64,000 bases of DNA from Gillisia sp. Hel_I_86 (lineage in GTDB: Bacteria > Bacteroidota > Bacteroidia > Flavobacteriales > Flavobacteriaceae). A model generated the notes under the pieces. It saw only the letters and a list, made by a program, of their open reading frames with translations. It had not been told where the DNA came from and did no database searches. Position 1 is the stretch's first letter; each line of letters begins with the position of its first letter. Location of the stretch: positions 3,844,001-3,908,000 of the forward strand of contig NZ_VISE01000001.1 of assembly GCF_007827275.1 (NCBI RefSeq), in the 5' to 3' direction. The position numbers and the translations under genes are program-made. Of the stretch, positions 8,528 to 17,345 are shown piece after piece.

Positions 8528-9427
8528 ATGGAAAATAGTTCCAGAATAATAGGAAAATATTCAAGCGAAAAAAAAGGCCCACTATTATTTATAACTGCCG
8601 GGGTTCATGGAAATGAACCTTCCGGGGTCGAGGCCTTAAAAAGGGTATTTAAAGCCTTGGATCATTCCAAACCTACCATAAACGGGTGTATAGTTGGAGT
8701 CCTTGGAAATGAAGCTGCTCTAGCGAAAAATGTGCGATATATAGATGAAGACCTAAATAGAACCTGGACAGAAGTAAATATCAGTGAACAAAAACAAGAA
8801 ACAAATGAGCAGAAGGAAATGTTCGAAATCATCGAGATTTTGGAACAATTTCCAGAATCCGATTTTTCCAAACGCTATTTTATGGATTGTCATACAACCT
8901 CTTCAGATAGTTTGCCCTATGTTTCTGTGCAATTAGTAAATGACAATAATGAATGGGCACATAATTTCCCTACCTATATTGTCCAGGGATTTAGCGACAT
9001 AGTTTATGGGGCGATAGATCATTATTTTAGTCGAATCGGCTTAACTGGTTTTACTTTTGAAGCCGGACAACATACCAGTAAAACGTCTGTGGAAAACCAT
9101 GAAGGAATAATTTGGCTGGCCCTTAAAGAGGCTTGTAATTTGGACCTTTCGCAAATACCCGAATATCCCTTATGTGTAGAAAAATTTTCAGTTAAAAATG
9201 CACCAGATCAAAAAACCTTTAAAATTATTTATAGACACGGACTTCAAGAAAATGATGCCTTCGAAATGAAATCTGGATTCAAAAATTTTCAGAAAATTTA
9301 TGAAGGGGATCTATTGGCCATACAAAATGGCAAAGAAATAAAGAGTGAATGGGATGCACGAATCTTTATGCCGCTTTACCAATCCCAAGGAAATGATGGC
9401 TTTTTTGTAATTGAGGAAGTAAAGTGA
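8528..9427 (+). CDS. succinylglutamate desuccinylase/aspartoacylase family hydrolase
   Basis: A 299-residue zinc hydrolase of the AstE/AspA group (M14 carboxypeptidase fold). Visible metal and substrate motifs are GVHGNEPSG near residue 24 (H and E ligands), DLNRTW near residue 77 and DCHTTSSDS near residue 120, plus a late TFEAGQH segment holding the likely catalytic Glu. Known members release an acid from N-acyl amino acids (N-succinylglutamate, N-acetylaspartate). No other arginine-succinyltransferase-pathway genes are present, so the native substrate is probably something else. It is the third gene of the DUF1704/ATP-grasp unit. A 139-bp mobile element is inserted just past its stop. Confidence 0.85.
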   Translation: MENSSRIIGKYSSEKKGPLLFITAGVHGNEPSGVEALKRVFKALDHSKPTINGCIVGVLGNEAALAKNVRYIDEDLNRTWTEVNISEQKQETNEQKEMFEIIEILEQFPESDFSKRYFMDCHTTSSDSLPYVSVQLVNDNNEWAHNFPTYIVQGFSDIVYGAIDHYFSRIGLTGFTFEAGQHTSKTSVENHEGIIWLALKEACNLDLSQIPEYPLCVEKFSVKNAPDQKTFKIIYRHGLQENDAFEMKSGFKNFQKIYEGDLLAIQNGKEIKSEWDARIFMPLYQSQGNDGFFVIEEVK

Positions 9428-9451
9428 AAATGGTTTCATCTAAAAAAAACA

Positions 9452-9590
9452 ATGCTTATCCGTTTACACACCTAAAAATTGGTTTTGCCTCCCTGAGCGG
9501 AGTCGAAGGGTTAAACAAAGACGTCTCGACTGCGCTCGACGTGACATTTTTAGTTCCATTACGACTTTTAGGCATATTAGCGGATATACA
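9452..9590. mobile_element. 139-bp non-autonomous element with IS1595-type ends
   Basis: The left end TGCTTATCCG plus TTTACACACCTA (9453-9474) and the right end, which reads inward as TGTATATCCGCTAATATGCC (9571-9590), match the ends of the resident IS at 25761-26759. The flanks are a 9-bp direct repeat AAAAAAACA (9443-9451 and 9591-9599), at the same offset as in the IS. The interior is a family-C palindromic repeat (GAGCGGAGTCGAAG...TCGACTGCGCTCGAC). The 61-codon frame at 9424-9609 runs through the element and is not a gene in its own right. Confidence 0.7.
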
Positions 9591-9645
9591 AAAAAAACAT
9601 AAAGACTAGTAATTTCAGTACCCTGAAAAGCAATAAGATTTTTAA

Positions 9646-10809
9646 TCAATTTAAAAATTCAATACACACCGGGGTCTTGATTGCCAGACTTTTTCCTGTT
9701 TGGGTTAATTTACCAGTTTCGGAATCAATTTTGAAACTTACTAAATTGTTGGAATCCTGATTGGCTACATATAAAAAAGCTCCATCGGGAGAGATGGCGA
9801 AATTTCTTGGAGTAGCCCCTTGGGTATCGGTAAATCCAATATTCTCCAAGCTACCAATTTTTTGGTCTATTTGAAAAGTTCCAATACTATTATGCCCCCT
9901 GTTAGATACATATAGAAATTTACCCGAGGGATGTACATGTATATCTGCTGCTGAATTTTCTCCTGCAAAGTCTTCGGGTAAGGAAGAAATATCTTCCAGA
10001 TGGGTTAGCTTTCCGTTTTTCCCTATTTTAAATGTACTTATACTTCCGTTTAGCTCATTGATGGTGTAGGCGTGATCATTCGTATTGGAAAATGCGAAGT
10101 GTCTTGGTCCAGATCCTTCAGCAAGTTGAATAAAAGAGGTTTCGTTTGGTTTTAATGAGCTTGAATCGGGATCCAAATCAAAGATCCAAATACGATCATT
10201 ACCAAGATCTGTGATATAAGCAAATTTATTGTTTGATGATATATTCACCGAATGTGGATTGGATTTTTTAGGATTTTCAAGAATGATCTTCTGCAGCTTT
10301 TTTAGACTTCCATCAGCATTTTTTTTGTACATCACCACTACGCCCCCTACATAATTGGCAACAAATACAAAGCGGCCAGTTTGATCTTCAGCAATATAAC
10401 AAGGTGCAAAACTTTCTGTAGAAATACTTCCTGTTTCCTCCAGGCTGTGATCTTTATTAATTTTATAAGAATAGACTAACCCCGCCGTTCCATCGTCCGG
10501 GCCAAGCTCACTTACCGCATAAAGATATTTGTTGTCACCAGAGGTTTTTACAAAGGAAGGATTAACCACCCTGGCCACGGTTTTACCCATCTCCAAAGCG
10601 CCAGTTTTTGGATTTTGATAAACAGAATAAATACCCTCTGCCTGACCATTTACGTGGCCTTCTTTTTTAGTATATGTGCCTATATAAATTGGATTCAATG
10701 TGGAGGCGGTAGAAATAGCAACTTCAGCTTTTTGCTTGTCTTTTGATTCATTCTTACAGGAGCACACACAAAATAGAATACATAAACTGTTTAAAAAATT
10801 TCTTTTCAT
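9646..10809 (-). CDS. lactonase family lipoprotein (6-phosphogluconolactonase-like beta-propeller)
   Basis: A 387-residue protein. The N-terminus MKRNFLNSLCILFCVCSC is a lipoprotein signal with the acylated Cys at about residue 18. The mature part starts IYIGTYTKKEGH and has repeated blade motifs (NPHSVNISSNNKFAYITDLG, GPRHFAFSNTNDHAYTINEL, ATPRNFAISPDGAFLYVANQ), typical of the seven-bladed YbhE/Pgl lactonase family. The cytosolic enzyme hydrolyses 6-phosphogluconolactone, but the exported lipid-anchored form in Bacteroidetes must act on an extracytoplasmic lactone or have another role. It is a single gene with its 3' end facing the mobile element at 9452. Confidence 0.85.
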   Translation of the reverse strand: MKRNFLNSLCILFCVCSCKNESKDKQKAEVAISTASTLNPIYIGTYTKKEGHVNGQAEGIYSVYQNPKTGALEMGKTVARVVNPSFVKTSGDNKYLYAVSELGPDDGTAGLVYSYKINKDHSLEETGSISTESFAPCYIAEDQTGRFVFVANYVGGVVVMYKKNADGSLKKLQKIILENPKKSNPHSVNISSNNKFAYITDLGNDRIWIFDLDPDSSSLKPNETSFIQLAEGSGPRHFAFSNTNDHAYTINELNGSISTFKIGKNGKLTHLEDISSLPEDFAGENSAADIHVHPSGKFLYVSNRGHNSIGTFQIDQKIGSLENIGFTDTQGATPRNFAISPDGAFLYVANQDSNNLVSFKIDSETGKLTQTGKSLAIKTPVCIEFLN

Positions 10810-10857
10810 TTTAAAGGGGTCTTTTATAATTAAGTTGATGAGATAAATTTAGAAAGC

Positions 10858-11940
10858 CTACAACCATTTCTTCCTTTTAAAATATAGGATCATCCCCAGA
10901 AAAACCAAGATCATAAGGCCCCAAAGCACGAAATAGCTGTATTTCCATCGTAACTCCGGCATATACTCGAAATTCATTCCGTAGATACCAGCCATAAAAG
11001 TCAAGGGAATAAAGATAGAAGCCATAATTGTCAATACTTTCATCACTTCGTTCATTTTATTGCTAAGGGTCGTCATATACATGTCCATCAAACCCCAGGT
11101 CATTTCCCTATAGATCTCAATGTTCTCTGAAACCTGAATAATATGATCGTATAGATCCCGAATATAATTCAGCGTTTTATCCTGAATAAGCGTGGTATCC
11201 ATTTTCTCCAGCCTACTTATTACTTCCCTTAATGGAAATACTGCCCTACGAATACGAAGAACGGTTCTTTTTAATTCCTGAATTTCAAAGGTAATGTCAT
11301 CACTTGGTTGGGTGGTGAACAATTGCTCCTCCAAGGCCTCTATTCTATCACTTATTTCTTCTATAACAATAAAATAGTTATCTATGATCGCATCTAAAAG
11401 TGCAAACACCAGATAATCTGGCCCATTATTTCTTAAACGCCCTTTCGGGTTTTTAAGCCGTTCCCGAACTCCATTAAATACATCCCCATCTGCTTCTTGA
11501 AATGTAAGCACATAATCTTGTCCAATTACAATACTGATATGCTCATGCTCCAAAATGCCATTTTCCTTATGGTACAGCATTTTTGCAACTAAAAACAAGT
11601 AATCCTGATACTCATCTATTTTTGGCCGCTGGTTGGTGTTAACGATATCTTCAATAATCAATGGATGTAGTTTATAATACTTCCCCAGCTTTTCAATTTC
11701 GGCAGTATTACTTAGACCATCTACATCTATCCACGTGATATTCTCCTTATTTTCAAATTTAAAAGCAGGCGCTACATTATCGAAAATAAACCGCTCGTAG
11801 TTTACTTTATTATAATCTGTAACCTCCAATTTAATTTCTGCAGACTCCTTTCTTCCTACATAAGCAACGGTTCCCGGGGCTTTATTAAGGGCATTGGTGG
11901 ATTTTGGTCTGCGCTGTAGGTGCCTGTGTCGTTTAGCCAT
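10858..11940 (-). CDS. corA: CorA-family magnesium/cobalt transporter
   Basis: A 360-residue protein with a large cytosolic N-terminal domain rich in charged helices, two C-terminal membrane helices, and the signature GMN at residues 321-323 (AGIYGMNFEYMPEL), followed by the second helix and a basic tail KRKKW. This is the standard CorA pore subunit, which assembles as a pentamer for Mg2+ (also Co2+/Ni2+) uptake. The N-terminus is unusually basic (KRHRHLQRRPKS). It lies between the lactonase gene (same strand, 48 nt apart) and the divergent recQ. Confidence 0.93.
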   Translation of the reverse strand: MAKRHRHLQRRPKSTNALNKAPGTVAYVGRKESAEIKLEVTDYNKVNYERFIFDNVAPAFKFENKENITWIDVDGLSNTAEIEKLGKYYKLHPLIIEDIVNTNQRPKIDEYQDYLFLVAKMLYHKENGILEHEHISIVIGQDYVLTFQEADGDVFNGVRERLKNPKGRLRNNGPDYLVFALLDAIIDNYFIVIEEISDRIEALEEQLFTTQPSDDITFEIQELKRTVLRIRRAVFPLREVISRLEKMDTTLIQDKTLNYIRDLYDHIIQVSENIEIYREMTWGLMDMYMTTLSNKMNEVMKVLTIMASIFIPLTFMAGIYGMNFEYMPELRWKYSYFVLWGLMILVFLGMILYFKRKKWL

Positions 11941-12059
11941 AAATTGAATGTTTGCATAAAAATAGCAAAGTTTTTTATTTATTGGGGCACCGCCACTTTT
12001 TGGACCAAGTTTTAGGCTCCGTCTTCGGAATATTTAAACCTATCTCCTATTTTTGCTGA

Positions 12060-14171
12060 ATGGAAGAAAAGCAACTTTTTGGTACATTAAAAGAATATTT
12101 TGGGTTCGACAGCTTTCGTCCCCTTCAAAAAAAAATTATAGATGCCGTTTTTCAAGGGAAGGATAATGTGGTGATCATGCCCACAGGGGGCGGGAAATCT
12201 ATTTGTTATCAGTTGCCGGGCATCCTCTTGCCAAATATCACCCTTGTAATCTCTCCCTTGATCGCTTTAATGAAAGATCAGGTAGATGGTCTTAAAGTGA
12301 ACGGAATTCCCGCAGCTTACCTAAATAGCAGTCAGTCTGAAACAGAACAGGAGGATATTATTGCCAGCGTTGAAAAAAACGAACTAAAATTATTGTACGT
12401 TGCTCCAGAAAGTTTGCAATTTGTAGATCGGTTTCTAACTGATGGAAAGGTGAGTCTGATCGCCATAGATGAAGCACACTGCATCTCTAGTTGGGGGCAC
12501 GACTTTAGGCCTGCTTATACCCAACTTGGATATTTAAAAAAGCGCTTCCCCTCTACTCCTGTTATTGCCTTGACCGCCACCGCAGATAAAGCAACAAGAA
12601 AGGATATTTGCCAACAGTTGAATATCCCAAATGCAAAAATACATGTAGCCTCTTTTGATAGAAAAAATCTTTCGCTGGAAGTGCGCCCAGGAACGAAACG
12701 GCTGGAACAGATCCTTCATTTTACCGAAGGGCGAAAAAATGAAAGTGGGATAATTTATTGTTTGAGTCGAAAAAATACCAGAGACGTTGCCGCTAAATTA
12801 AAAGCGAATGGCATAAAAGCCGAAGCCTATCATGCAGGTCTAAACCATTTAGAACGAAGTAGGATTCAGGAGGATTTTATTAATGACATCCAACAAGTTA
12901 TTTGCGCCACCATTGCCTTTGGGATGGGGATCGATAAATCGAATATCCGCTGGGTGATCCATTATAATATGCCTAAAAACCTAGAGGGCTATTATCAGGA
13001 AATCGGTCGTGCTGGGCGGGACGGACTGCCGTCTGAAACCATGCTTTTTCATAGCTATGCAGATGTGATCCAGCTTCAAAAATTTGCAGCAAACGCCAAA
13101 AATGAAGCTGTACAAATGGCCAAGTTGGACAGAATGAAGCAATATTCTGAAGCGCTCACCTGTAGAAGAAAAATTTTGCTGAGCTATTTTGGGGAACTAA
13201 AAAAGGAAGATTGTGGCAATTGTGATATTTGTAGGAACCCTCCACAATTCATGGATGGGACGCTCATAGCGCAAAAGGCCCTTTCCTGCATTTACCGCCT
13301 AAAAGGAAAGGAACCTATAACTGTTTTAATAGATGTGCTTAGAGGCGCGCAAAATGAGGCAGTATTAGGAAAAGGATACCAAGAGTTAACAACCTACGGA
13401 ATTGGTAAGGATATTTCCTGGAGGGATTGGCAACTTTATATCATTCAGCTTATCAACCTTGGGTACGTGGAGATTGCTTTTCATCTTCATAATCATCTTC
13501 AGTTAACCCCGATGGCCAAAGATATTTTGTTCAAGGGCGCAAAATTGGAGTTGGCAAAAAACCTGGATCAAAAAGAAATTCAGGAAGAAAGAGCCAAAGC
13601 AATAAAAACCAAGGATGAGAGCCTTTTTGAAAAGCTTCGTCAATTACGATTAGGTATCGCTAAAGAAGAAGGAATTCCAGCCTATCTTATTTTTAATGAT
13701 GCCACCTTAAAGGAAATGGAAAAAGAACGCCCAATGACCGATGAGGATTTTATCCAGATAAATGGAGTTGGGAGAAAGAAAATGGAGGATTATGGGTATC
13801 AATTCATTAAAGAAATCATCGCCTTTACCAAGGAGAAACAATTTAAGAAAAGGCCTAAATCCAAATCTGGCAATACACATCAAGAAACACTGCAACTTTA
13901 CAATAATGGACTTAGTGTGGAAGAGATTGCGGCTTCCAGAAAATTGGCGCCTTCCACCATTAACTCTCATCTGGTAAAACTTTTTGAGGAAGGAGAAAAT
14001 ATAGACCTTGGACAATTAATCTCCAAAGCCGATGTGGAGGCAGTAAGAAAAGCCAAAATTGAAATTGAAGAACCCAAAGGTTTAAAAACCTATTATGAAT
14101 ATTTCGATGAAGCATTGGACTATTGGACAATTAAATTTGCCCTCTCTATACTGGAAAAAGAAGAGGAGTAA
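12060..14171 (+). CDS. recQ: ATP-dependent DNA helicase RecQ
   Basis: A 703-residue protein with the full RecQ layout. The helicase core has Walker A PTGGGKS (residues 41-47), DEAH in IAIDEAHCISSWGHDFRPAY, and motif VI QEIGRAGRDG. Then come an RQC zinc site with four cysteines (CRRKILL...CGNCDIC), the RQC winged helix, an HRDC-like segment (around residues 555-600) and a C-terminal HTH-like extension (LSVEEIAASRKLAPSTINSH). It unwinds recombination and fork intermediates with 3'-5' polarity. Flavobacteria often have two RecQ paralogs, and this longer one with a 'helix-turn-helix' tail is the common type. A perfect palindrome terminator follows. Confidence 0.95.
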   Translation: MEEKQLFGTLKEYFGFDSFRPLQKKIIDAVFQGKDNVVIMPTGGGKSICYQLPGILLPNITLVISPLIALMKDQVDGLKVNGIPAAYLNSSQSETEQEDIIASVEKNELKLLYVAPESLQFVDRFLTDGKVSLIAIDEAHCISSWGHDFRPAYTQLGYLKKRFPSTPVIALTATADKATRKDICQQLNIPNAKIHVASFDRKNLSLEVRPGTKRLEQILHFTEGRKNESGIIYCLSRKNTRDVAAKLKANGIKAEAYHAGLNHLERSRIQEDFINDIQQVICATIAFGMGIDKSNIRWVIHYNMPKNLEGYYQEIGRAGRDGLPSETMLFHSYADVIQLQKFAANAKNEAVQMAKLDRMKQYSEALTCRRKILLSYFGELKKEDCGNCDICRNPPQFMDGTLIAQKALSCIYRLKGKEPITVLIDVLRGAQNEAVLGKGYQELTTYGIGKDISWRDWQLYIIQLINLGYVEIAFHLHNHLQLTPMAKDILFKGAKLELAKNLDQKEIQEERAKAIKTKDESLFEKLRQLRLGIAKEEGIPAYLIFNDATLKEMEKERPMTDEDFIQINGVGRKKMEDYGYQFIKEIIAFTKEKQFKKRPKSKSGNTHQETLQLYNNGLSVEEIAASRKLAPSTINSHLVKLFEEGENIDLGQLISKADVEAVRKAKIEIEEPKGLKTYYEYFDEALDYWTIKFALSILEKEEE

Positions 14172-14186
14172 TCCTTTATAAAAATT

Positions 14187-14206
14187 AGCTGGAGTATACT
14201 CCAGCT
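14187..14206. terminator. 20-bp perfect palindrome after recQ
   Basis: AGCTGGAGTA and TACTCCAGCT form a perfect 20-bp palindrome, followed by TTATTTT. It lies 15 nt after the recQ stop and probably ends that transcript, although a perfect palindrome without a loop would fold with a 4-nt loop and a shorter stem. Confidence 0.6.
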
Positions 14207-14217
14207 TTATTTTGGAG

Positions 14218-14237
14218 TCCTCCCCGCAGGGGGAGGA
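14218..14237. repeat. G/C-rich hairpin between recQ and truA
   Basis: TCCTCCCC (14218-14225) pairs with GGGGAGGA (14230-14237) over a short loop. It stands out in an AT-rich genome and looks like another dispersed palindromic unit; the AGGAGGGGAT that follows partly repeats the arm. It lies between the convergent genes recQ and truA. Confidence 0.5.
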
Positions 14238-14323
14238 TTTAGGAGGGGATGGGAATGTAAATTATATTACCTCATCCCAATCCTAGTACTTCCCATGGGA
14301 AGGCAGCAAGTATTTTCTCATTA

Positions 14324-15130
14324 TCAACGTTTCTCTAAACTAGAGCCTAAAAATTCAATTTTGTGAAGGATTAAGCCAGATGCAGGTGCAATATAGGTCA
14401 TTTGATTATCCACATCTGCTTTCAAACTCTCCTTGATATCCTCTAAGCTCAACGCTCCTTTTCCAAGTTGAACAAGCGTTCCCATCATCAGCCTGATCTG
14501 GTACCTTAAAAATCCGCTTCCCTTAACTATAAGGACGTAGCTTTTCTTCGGAAAAAAATTGGCGGTGTACAAAGTATTTTCGTGTATTTCTGAAAATTGC
14601 ACTTCCCGCTCATATAAACTTTTCCCGGAGGAGCGAACACAGAAATTTTGAAAGTGATGCAAGCCTTCAAATAGCTTTGCCCCTTCTTGCATTAATCCTA
14701 TGTCCAAGCTCTCTTGTAAATTGGTCATGAGCGGCGCACAAAAAGGATGGTTTTTTTCCCCAAAGGAAAATAAATAATGATATTCCTTTTGTTTGGAATC
14801 TTGAATAATATTGAATTTCCCATCGACCTCTTGAATTTCCAAAGCTTTAATATCTGGAGGTAAATTCTTGTTGAACAATTTTAGAAATTCAGAATAGTCA
14901 TCAAGAGGTTCCTCTTCCAAGAACAACTCAAAAGCCGACTCATTGGCCGATACCAATGCATCTGTTCGGCTAGAACCTAGAACTTTAAACCTACGATCCA
15001 GGAGGATAAATTTAAAAGTTTTCTTAATTAAACCTTCTACAGTTTTAAAGCCTGGCTGCCGTTGCCAACCATGCAACCGAAATCCCAGGTACTGAACTTT
15101 TATAAGGTAATAAAATCGTTTTGGCTGCAA
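14324..15130 (-). CDS. TruA-family tRNA pseudouridine synthase, divergent paralog
   Basis: A 268-residue protein starting at TTG (15130), since no ATG precedes the conserved YLIKVQYLGFRLHGWQRQPG. TruA signatures are visible: HGWQ, the catalytic-loop SSRTDALVSANES with the essential Asp at residue 57, and FLRYQIRLMMGTLVQLGKG. Canonical TruA has GRTDAGVHA, so the loop is altered around an intact R-T-D core. The family converts U38-40 in tRNA anticodon arms. The divergence suggests a second paralog with shifted specificity rather than the housekeeping enzyme, which I cannot see in this window. Activity is inferred from the retained Asp. Confidence 0.8.
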   Translation of the reverse strand: MQPKRFYYLIKVQYLGFRLHGWQRQPGFKTVEGLIKKTFKFILLDRRFKVLGSSRTDALVSANESAFELFLEEEPLDDYSEFLKLFNKNLPPDIKALEIQEVDGKFNIIQDSKQKEYHYLFSFGEKNHPFCAPLMTNLQESLDIGLMQEGAKLFEGLHHFQNFCVRSSGKSLYEREVQFSEIHENTLYTANFFPKKSYVLIVKGSGFLRYQIRLMMGTLVQLGKGALSLEDIKESLKADVDNQMTYIAPASGLILHKIEFLGSSLEKR

Positions 15131-15384
15131 GGCTATACTTTTGTTGCGAAGATAGAGAAATATGGATTTTAAATTCCTCTTATTTAGAGATGCATTTAAC
15201 CTCTAAGTTTGAACAATCTATTGACTCTAAATTTTCAAATACGTTATAATTGTCTTTGGGTTAAAAATAAAACCTTAATTTTAACAAAAATTATCGTGTT
15301 ATTTTTGGTTTAAGCCCCCTAAACCAAAAAATCATTTAATGCGATTAATATAACCAATTGTTATATAACCTACTAGTTTTGCCT

Positions 15385-16179
15385 ATGAAGACCCCTACCC
15401 TGCGGCTCCAAATTGGAGTTGTTCAAATATTCACTATTATCCATCAATTCTTTTCGACCTACAAACTCTTAACATTTTTGGCTTTTACTTTACTCCTTTA
15501 TAGTAATTGTTTCTCACAGGAAGAAGTTCCAAAACACAAAAATGCTGGTTTTATAGATCTGAACGGCTATTATGATACGCGCGCCTTTAGCGTTCTTACT
15601 ATTAACCTGTTCGCAGCACTGCCCCATCGATTGCACTATTTTTCATTAACAAATTACACGAACAATCAAGATTCTCCAGATCTTGAAGGCTTTTATGCTG
15701 AACATAACCTACGTTGGGGAATCAATAAAAAGCTCCCTTTAGACCTTACCTATCAATATATATTGCGACAAGGAGAGCAAAATGATGATCATAGATTTGG
15801 TTTAAGATGGCGTTTGCATAACACCCCTTATTTAAATGAACTATTTTCAAAAATCAATATGACATATAGTGTGAACCCCATGTTTATTCAATTTAGAAGT
15901 AAAACTGAAGTGGAGTATATGACGATTATAGAACATGCATACAAAATTAGGGTGTTCCCCGAACAATTAAATAATAGGGTTTATATTGCGGGGTTTGCCG
16001 ACCAGAATTTCACATATTTGAATAATGATAAATTACAGTTTGATTGGGTTACAGAACATCAATTAGGAATTCGGTTAATTGAAGAATTATATGCTGTGGC
16101 CGAGTATAGAATTAACACCTTTTTGCCTGCGGAAAATTACGGGCTAGGTTATGGTTTAGAATATAAAATAATCTTTTAA
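15385..16179 (+). CDS. predicted outer-membrane beta-barrel protein
   Basis: The ATG at 15385 gives 264 residues; a TTG at 15358 is less likely. A hydrophobic stretch LLTFLAFTLLLYSNCFSQ ends in a plausible signal-peptidase site before EEVPKH. The rest alternates polar and aromatic residues in strand-like segments (HRFGLRWRLHNTPYLNELF, TEHQLGIRLIEELYAVAEYR), and the chain ends with an aromatic residue in GLGYGLEYKIIF, as outer-membrane barrels do. It is the first gene of a unit with a binding protein, a sensor kinase and a response regulator, so it may be the entry pore for the sensed ligand. The specific family is not recognised. Confidence 0.65.
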   Translation: MKTPTLRLQIGVVQIFTIIHQFFSTYKLLTFLAFTLLLYSNCFSQEEVPKHKNAGFIDLNGYYDTRAFSVLTINLFAALPHRLHYFSLTNYTNNQDSPDLEGFYAEHNLRWGINKKLPLDLTYQYILRQGEQNDDHRFGLRWRLHNTPYLNELFSKINMTYSVNPMFIQFRSKTEVEYMTIIEHAYKIRVFPEQLNNRVYIAGFADQNFTYLNNDKLQFDWVTEHQLGIRLIEELYAVAEYRINTFLPAENYGLGYGLEYKIIF

Positions 16180-16184
16180 TAATT

Positions 16185-17324
16185 ATGATTTTTAAGAAAG
16201 CACCGGTTTTATTACTATTGAGTTTTATAGCGATTTTTACTAGTTGCAATAAAACTGAAATAAATGAAATTAATATTGGCTATATAGGACCTTTGTCTGC
16301 ACGTGCCACAGATTTGGGGATCGCCCCATCAAAGGCAATGAAACTTGCTGTAGAAAAATACAATACCTCAAAAACAGCATCCCAGCCCAAAATCAACTTG
16401 TTTCTTGAAGATGATAAATGGGAGAAAACAATGGCTTTACCTGCTTATGAGAAACTTCGGAAAGAACATAATATAGATATCGTATTTATTAGTAATACCG
16501 ATGGCACCACTGAAATTCAAGAGAAAATAATGGAAGATGGCGTTATCGCTATAAATCCTTTAAACAACGACAAATTACTGTCCTCTTTAAATAAAAACAC
16601 TTTTAAAATTGCCAAATCTACCGAGGAGACACATAAGACCCTGGGAGTTAGAATTATAGAGCTTGGTTTAAAGAAAGTCTTAATCCTTCATTTTCCAAAT
16701 GAATTTATGACAATTGGAGGAAATGCCATGAAAGATATCTTAACAACAAACAGTGTTGAAAATAAACTAATTAAAGTAGATAAAAACCAGACCGACTTTA
16801 CCGAAATTCTTAAGAACGCAAAAGTGGATGGAACACAGGCTTATGTCTTTTTAGGGTATAGGGATTTTGGTTTTGCTATGAAACAAGCAAGGAATCTTGG
16901 GATTGAAGCACCTTTTTTTGGTTCTACAACTTTATTAGATCCAGTTTTTTTCTCAAACTCCGAAGGGGCGATAATTGGTACCGAATGTACATTTTTCACT
17001 CCTCTGGACGGAAATTATATTTTAGCTAATGAGTTTTTAAAGAACTATAAAAACAAATTTGGGGAAGAACCATTTTCCATTTGGGCTCCCATGCAGGCTT
17101 ATGATGCAATGAATATTGTAATAAATGAAGTAAAAACGATTAATGACGATAAAATAGAAAATGAATCTCTGGAAGATTGGTTAAGAAATCGTTTATTTAA
17201 GGTTAGATATTATCAAGGAGTTTGCGGGAATATTTCTATTACAGAAGATGGTTCCTCAAGAGGGATTTATTTTTCATTATATAAAGTAGAATCTGATGGT
17301 AAGCTTAAGAAGATAAAACGCTAA
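16185..17324 (+). CDS. periplasmic substrate-binding lipoprotein (PBP type 1, Leu/Ile/Val-like)
   Basis: A 379-residue protein with a lipoprotein signal (LLLLSFIAIFTSC, acylated Cys at about residue 21). The mature part follows the type-1 binding fold of LivJ-like receptors: INIGYIGPLSARATDLGIAP at the N-terminus, DIVFISNTDGTTEIQEKI near the hinge, and WAPMQAYDAMNIVINEV late. It starts 5 nt after the barrel gene and ends 21 nt before the kinase. No ABC permease or ATPase genes are adjacent, so it more likely presents ligand to the kinase than feeds a transporter. Confidence 0.82.
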   Translation: MIFKKAPVLLLLSFIAIFTSCNKTEINEINIGYIGPLSARATDLGIAPSKAMKLAVEKYNTSKTASQPKINLFLEDDKWEKTMALPAYEKLRKEHNIDIVFISNTDGTTEIQEKIMEDGVIAINPLNNDKLLSSLNKNTFKIAKSTEETHKTLGVRIIELGLKKVLILHFPNEFMTIGGNAMKDILTTNSVENKLIKVDKNQTDFTEILKNAKVDGTQAYVFLGYRDFGFAMKQARNLGIEAPFFGSTTLLDPVFFSNSEGAIIGTECTFFTPLDGNYILANEFLKNYKNKFGEEPFSIWAPMQAYDAMNIVINEVKTINDDKIENESLEDWLRNRLFKVRYYQGVCGNISITEDGSSRGIYFSLYKVESDGKLKKIKR

Positions 17325-17345
17325 AAACCCGCCCCAAACCTAATC

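Noticed and set aside
8528-9427. Arginine succinyltransferase pathway role for the desuccinylase-like gene
   Set aside because: None of the other pathway genes is nearby, and its operon partners point to another substrate.
9424-9609. 61-codon gene after the desuccinylase
   Set aside because: Most of the frame lies inside the 139-bp mobile element and reads a palindromic repeat. It is explained by the insertion.
12048-12055. TATTTTTG as the recQ promoter
   Set aside because: It lies only 5 nt before the recQ ATG, so transcription would begin inside the gene, and no -33 element is at the right distance.
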